A stretch of DNA of 64,000 nucleotides from NCBI RefSeq assembly GCF_022458985.1, contig NC_061785.1:2594204-2658203 (forward strand). The letters run 5' to 3'. The DNA comes from Mugil cephalus (lineage: Eukaryota; Chordata; Actinopteri; Mugiliformes; Mugilidae). The notes below the pieces were generated by a model. It saw only the letters and a program-made list of their open reading frames with translations, made no database searches and was not told the origin of the DNA. Below, piece by piece: positions 58,318 to 64,000 of the stretch (positions are counted from its first letter, which is position 1; each line of letters starts with the position of its first letter). Position numbers and translations under genes: made by a program.

Positions 58318-61300
58318 ATGGAAAATCATATCTTGCTGTCTGCACTTATTTTGGGGATGATCAGTAAGAATTTAATTAAGAAGAATTCAAATAAATAAAG
58401 GAATTTATATAAATGTGTTCACTGATCTCGTCTAATTCTTATTTTAATGCTAATTAATTGTGTGATTTTATGTCTTATAGCTGGAGTGACTCCTCAGGTT
58501 TCAGGTAAGTTAAAGTTAATTTGAATTCTTTGAATCCAGATACTTCAATATTACGCTAGTCTCCATTGTACATAAATAACATACATACACAGTGACACGC
58601 ATATATATTATGATTATACCTATAGTAAAGCCTCTGTGCACGCTGGTGTTATAAGATAATGCACTTAATTATCATTGCATTTAGGCTGCATTCAGTTTTT
58701 CAGTCACAAGAATCCTGATTGTTTTTTTGGGTAGTTCGTATTCACCTGTGCCTTCCTTTTGTTATTCCTGTTGGATGATGGATATTAATAGTTTGGCGTG
58801 GTGATCTAGAAATGCTAAAAACAGCTCTTGTCCTTTCCAGGCCCCCTCTACCCAATCTCAGGAACAGAAAGCCCTCCATCACTTGATGGAAGTTCTCCTG
58901 CAATTATCCTGCAACAGCCTTTTGTGTATTTTGGACGGTCCTACAATGTGATTTATGTACGTCATATATTTTTGTCTTTTTTAAAGCTTTTATACATTGT
59001 GCAGGACTTTTCATCCCCTACAAATCTCTTCCAACATAAGAACCTTTGTAAAAATTTAAACATAAAACTTAAAACCTATTTTTATTTTCCTAGGTCAATC
59101 ACAACGGACACCTGACCTTTAACCACCCGTGGTACAGCTACATACCTCAGCGGTTTCCAATGAATGGATCACTAGACATCATCGCCCCCTTCTGGACAGA
59201 TTTTGACAACAGACTCCAAGGTCATGTCTATTACAACCAGTACAACAATGGCAGTGTTCTCCAACAAGCTACAGCCGACATTAATGAGTACTTCCCAGGG
59301 GTGAACTTTAACGCCACACTGGTCTTGGTGGCAACATGGTACGAGGTAGCATACTACCCATCCTCTGGAACAGTGAGTAATCTCATTTAAAATATGAACA
59401 GATTTATGTATTATTATATGAACTATAAAAACAACAATAAAATCTTTTTTTCTTTCTTTTAGAAAACAACAGTCCAGGCAGTGTTGGTCTCCGGTGGCCA
59501 GTACTCATTTGTGCTGATGAACTATGGGATAATAGCCTCAACATCTCATAATGTGCAGGTAAGAACACAGACTATAAATATAGATATAAAAAATTGAAAC
59601 CAGAGCTAGGTGGGTGGCTGCAGTGTAGGTCATAAGCCCCCCCCCCCACGCTGAAGGTTGTAGTTCGATGAAGTTAGGAGCACCACATCATCCACAAAAA
59701 ACAGGGATGAGATCCACTGATCACCAAACTTGACAACCTCCAAAATTCAGCTGCACCTAGAAATTGATGATAAACGGCAGCCCTGGCGGAGTTCAACCCT
59801 CACCAGGAAAGAGTCCAACTGATAGCCAGCTACACAGCTCCCCAATCTGCCACTCGATATCCCCCACTGTCCCCGGGACATAGTTGAAGTTTGGCTGGAG
59901 GTAGACAATCTTGACAGGGTCTTCTGCCAGGCATTCCCAGCAGACCTTTACTATTCATTCAGGCCTATTAGGTCTCTGTACCGTCTTCCCCTAGCCATCT
60001 GATCGACCTCACCACCAGGTGGTGATCAGTTGACAGCTCTGCTCCTCTCTTCACTCAAGTGTCCAGAACATACGTCGCAGGTCAGATGATACAACGACAA
60101 AGTCAATCATAAACCTACAAGCTAGGTCATGGTGTGAAGAGCACTAATGAACAACCATATGCTTGAACATGGTGTTAGTTAAGGACAAACTGTGACTTGC
60201 ACAGAAGCCCAATAACTGAACACTGCTCGGGGTCAGATCAGGCAGGCCGTTCCTCCCATGCCCCTCCAGGTCACGCTGTCATTGCCCATGAGTGTTGAGT
60301 TCCTCCAGCAGGACAATGTAGTCCTCAGTCGGGGCACAGTCCAGCATCTGTCCTAGGGCCTCCAAAAGGGTGGGTACTCTGAACTGCTGTTATGTACACA
60401 TAAGTGTAAACAACGGTCAGGATGGTACATATTCTCTTTTTTTTCATTCCACTCTGCAAATGTAAAAGTAAACAAGCAATTCATTTGTATTTCCAGGTTG
60501 GATATGACACAATCGGTTCTCCTTATCATTTAAGAGTCCCTGGATCATTCTCAAGTAATGCAACAGGCAACAACTCCGTTTTCAGTCTCGGCAGCAACAT
60601 TAATATTCCCGGTCGCTGGGCTTTCAGGATTGACGAAGGATCAAGAGGCTGCACTTTCAATGGTGAGGCCAGAACAGGACGACGATACCCATGGCCACTA
60701 GAGTAAAAATACAAAATGCAAAATCTGGACATACACCTGTCTTTCTCATTGATTCAACAAGATGACACAAACATATCAGCAGGTCATGTTGTTTAAACAG
60801 TAACCGAGCTTGCCTTGTTGTCATTTTCTTTAAAGGTGAAGCTGTGGAGCTTGGTGACACATTCTGGAGCGACAGCATCTGTTCTCAGAAATGTACCTGC
60901 ACTTTCTCTGGTCTGCAGTGTCACAACCAGCCCTGCACTTTCTCCCAGATCTGCCAGCCGACTTCCTTTCAGTACTCCTGCCAGACGGTGCAGAGGGGCA
61001 CCTGCATCGTAAGCGGCGATCCACACTACTACACCTTTGATGGGACTGCGTTTCACTTTCAAGGCACCTGCACCTACGTTCTCTCTGAGCAGTGCAACAT
61101 GGGGCAGCCCTACTACAGGATAGAGGGCAAGAACGAGCACAGAGGCAGCACTCGTGTCTCTTGGACCCGACTGGTCAGAGTGAATGTGTACAATGAAACC
61201 ATTGAGCTTGTTAAAGGACGTCCTGGCGAGGCCAAGGTTCGCATTAGAGAATGGGTTTTACAATTTCCTCTGTGTTTGCTTTGTACATATATTTAATTCT

Positions 61301-63661
61301 AATCCTCTTTTTTATGCTTACAGGTTAATGGAAACTTTGCTGCCACTCCATTCTCTCTGAGCAATGGCACCGTCCAGGTTTACCAGTCAGGCTTTTCTGT
61401 GGTTGTCAGCACTGACTTTGGCTTACAGGTATCCTATGACACTAACCACTATGTCCAGATCAGTGTGCCCTACACTTACCAGAATGCAACATGCGGCCTA
61501 TGTGGAAACTTCAACAATCATCCTCAAGATGACTTCCGAACCCCCGATGGTGAGGTTGTGAGCTCAGATGTGGTTTTTGCAAACAGCTGGAAGGCACAGG
61601 GCGATGAACCAGACTGTGAGGCCCAGTGTGCAGGCCACGACTGTGCTTCATGCTCTCAGAGTCAAAGTGCCTTGTACAGCGATGACGCCCATTGTGGTAT
61701 CCTCCAGAGCAGTTATGGACCTTTCGCTGCTTGTCACCAACAACTTCCTCCACAGACCTTTGTGGAGAGTTGTGTGTTTGATCTGTGTATAGGAGGAGGG
61801 TACCAGCCCATTCTGTGTCAAGCCCTGAATGTGTACGCAAGTCAGTGTCAGCAGAACGGTATCCAGCTACCGAGCTGGAGGAGCCCTGGCTTCTGTGGTA
61901 CGTCTCTCAGTCATTCAGAATATTTTCTTAAGGTAACATCTGCACAATATCAAGTTGTTGTTTTTTTTTTGTTTGTTTTTTCCTGTGCAGAAATTTCTTG
62001 TCCTGCCAACAGCCACTTTGAGTCTTCAGGTACAGGATGTCCACCGACATGTGTCAACCCCAATGCCACCCAAAACTGCCCTCTTCCTAATCAGGAAAGC
62101 TGCGTCTGTGATTCAGGCTTCATCCTCAGTGGTGGGGTGTGCGTCCCCCATGATCAGTGTGGTGTCAGCTTCGAGGGTTTCTACTACCCCTCCGGAGAAA
62201 CAGTAATCCTCGGCGACAACTGTGAGAGGCTCTGCAGCTGCAGTCACAGTGTCATGACTTGCCAATCCCATGTCTGCGGCCCATATGAAAAATGTAGTGT
62301 GGAGGAAGGAGCAAGGGGATGCACACCCAACAGCTACGCCACCTGCTGGATACGAGGCCCGGGGTCCTATCATACGTTTGATGGACTCACGTACCAGTAT
62401 CCCGGAGCATGTCGACTCACTCTCACCAGAGTAATGGGACTGTCCAGTCACCCACACTTTGTGGTGACTGCAGAGAAAGAGCCAAGAGGTCAGCAGGGTT
62501 TTGCCAGAGTGATGAAGTTTGAGGCAGAGGGAACAGAAGTCTCCATTGAGATGTCAAACAGCAGCAACGTGAAGGTAAATAAATAATCTATACTGTATTT
62601 AAAGTGATTTTTAAATCACATCAGAGAAAGTTAACCCTTTAAAACTGAATGGAGCTTTGTTTGGTTACATTTTTTAATATAAATAAGTGTAATTTCAGTT
62701 CAGTGCTGCCATCTAGTGTTTAGTTCTGGTTTCTCTTGCTCTTAGTGGAACACTTAGGAACATTAGGAAAAGGAATTTTATTGAATAATTGTAGCTGATG
62801 TCTTCCCCCTACTCTTTCTGTTTCTCATTTACATCTTCCCACTTCTCTTCTTTCTCCTTGTTCTTTTTTCGTCCTCCATCTCCTCTTCCTCATCCATCCC
62901 TTCATCCTACCCCTTCTTCTCCTTCCTTGTTTCTCATTATCACCTTCCTCATTCCCCATTGCTTCTCCTAATCCTCTCCTCTTATTGCATGTTGTGATCT
63001 CACTTGAAACAAATCAAAATTTTCATTCTTGTTTTCTTTTTCTGGTTATTTTAACGAAAACTCCTGTCACCCAGAAAAGTTGACAGTTTTTTTAATGTCT
63101 TTTAGGTCAATGGTCAGCTGACCAGACTTCCATTTATCTCTGGCTCCAACAGAATTCGCATCTACCACAGCAACATTCACAGCATCATCCTTCAGACCTC
63201 CTTTGGTGTAACTGTGCAGACAGTCTGGCCTCACTTTGTTCGGATCACCGCCCCTGGAGTCTACACCGGTTCACTTGGTGGACTCTGTGGTGATTACAAT
63301 GGTCTCCCACATGATGACTTCCGTACACCCAATGGTGTCCTGGTCAATAGCTCTCAGGCGTTCGGGGACAGTTGGCGAGATGGTTCCTTAGTGGCACATT
63401 GTGAAGAAAACATGAATCATAATCCTCCTCAAACCAATTATAATTCTAGTGAGTACTGTGGCTTTATCAGCTCACCACATGGGCCGTTTCAACCGTGTTG
63501 GGCCACAGTGGACCCACTGGAGCAGGTGGACATCTGTGTGGACATCCTGAGGGGTTCGAGTGATCCGGCATCGACTCTATGCGAGGTCCTAAGAGATTAT
63601 GCCCTAATGTGTCAACAGAACGGCGTCTCCATAGGACAGTGGAGGAATGAAACTGGATGCA
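58318..63661 (+). CDS. tecta-like: Gene D: alpha-tectorin-like protein, 3'-truncated by window edge
   Basis: Ten coding exons: 58318-58363, 58481-58504, 58841-58956, 59094-59372, 59463-59558, 60497-60662, 60836-61236, 61324-61897, 61991-62574, 63106-63661. They encode the first 947 residues; intron 10 then runs off the window at 64000. Content: signal peptide (MENHILLSALILGMIT, unlike MGSQILLPVLLLGMIS of B and C), NIDO, cysteine-rich segment, VWD1 with GDPH and CGLCG, C8, TIL1 with CGV in place of CGC (Val codon 62164-62166), VWD2 without GDPH, C8 domain 2. All phases match B and C and no break is seen. Exons 7-10 are closest to gene C and introns 2-5 to gene B. The rest of the gene must lie to the right. 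Confidence 0.92.
59651..60420 (-). mobile_element. RTE-like LINE endonuclease fragment in intron 5 of gene D
   Basis: The minus strand gives, with frame breaks, an endonuclease-type block: GRNGLPDLTP, LLGFCASHSLSLTNTMFKH, MIDFVVVSSDLR, and a decayed LITTWW (from STDHHLVV). Gene B keeps only a short relic of this in the same intron, so the insertion predates the B/D split and was then deleted in B, or was moved by conversion. Confidence 0.6.
62800..62990. repeat. CT-rich tract in intron 9 of gene D
   Basis: Shorter version of the tract in gene C, lacking the CTT array. Confidence 0.6.
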
Positions 63662-63679
63662 GTAAGCAAAGAAGAAGTT

Positions 63680-64000
63680 TTATTGGTGGACACGGAGGGG
63701 TGAGAAGGGTCAAAGGGGACTGGAAGAAATGGGTCAAGGAGATGGGATGAGAAGGGTTAGGGGGATGGGATGTAAAGGACAAAGGGGATTCAACAAAAAT
63801 GGTAGTGGCCCTCTACCACTTTATCCTCTGGGATATAAAAGGGTTGGAGGGGGTGCAATGAAAAGGGTCGAGGAGATGGGATGCAAAAGGCAGAGGGGAT
63901 ATGATGAAAATGGTAGAGGCAATGGGATAAAAAGAGATTAGAGGGGATAGGACAAAAAGGACTGAAGGGAAGACACCAGGGGGAGAGAATATACAAATAG
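63680..64000. repeat. Purine-rich degenerate minisatellite in intron 10 of gene D
   Basis: Almost identical to gene C 41750-42070; the window ends inside it. Confidence 0.6.

Overview
The window is nuclear DNA of a ray-finned (teleost-type) fish. The genes are split into many short exons with GT-AG introns of about 80 bp to 2 kb. The spacers hold relics of mobile elements typical of fish: a Tc1-like transposon, L2/CR1-like, RTE/Rex-like and other LINEs, tRNA-type SINEs, MITEs, and long CA and CT tracts. The species cannot be named from sequence alone. I see no prokaryotic-style genes, rRNA, CRISPR array or convincing tRNA.

The dominant content is a head-to-tail array of four closely related genes on the + strand, here called A to D. 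Each encodes an alpha-tectorin-like (TECTA-like) secreted, membrane-anchored matrix glycoprotein. Gene A (1-7513) lacks its 5' part at the window edge. Gene B (18550-31455) and gene C (35772-50445) are complete, with 24 coding exons each and predicted proteins of 2078 and 2076 aa. Gene D (58318 onward) runs off the right edge after coding exon 10. Domain order in B and C is signal peptide, NIDO, a cysteine-rich VWC/TIL-like segment, four VWD-C8 units separated by TIL modules, an EGF-like module, a ZP domain, an R-V-R-R furin-type site, and a C-terminal hydrophobic tail of the GPI-signal kind. Order and length match vertebrate alpha-tectorin. I find no frameshift or in-frame stop in any exon of the four copies.

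B, C and D share a TATA-type promoter with a conserved AGGTGTGA T-box half-site about 50 bp upstream of the TATA box. A small non-coding first exon carries an upstream ORF in C and D. The copies are mosaic: A resembles B over exons 11-22 but C in intron 23 and C/D at exon 10. D resembles C at the promoter and exons 7-10 but B in introns 2-5. This points to repeated unequal exchange or gene conversion.

Spacer A-B (7.5-18.3 kb) holds a Tc1-like relic with a SINE inserted in it, an L2-like LINE nested in an RTE-like LINE, a TAAA-flanked MITE, and a 2-kb tandem duplication with an internal deletion in its second copy. Spacers B-C (31.5-35.5 kb) and C-D (50.4-58.0 kb) contain related copies of another LINE. 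Spacer C-D also has a 36-bp minisatellite and a 579-bp TG...CA-bounded insert (solo-LTR-like) that interrupts the LINE ORF.
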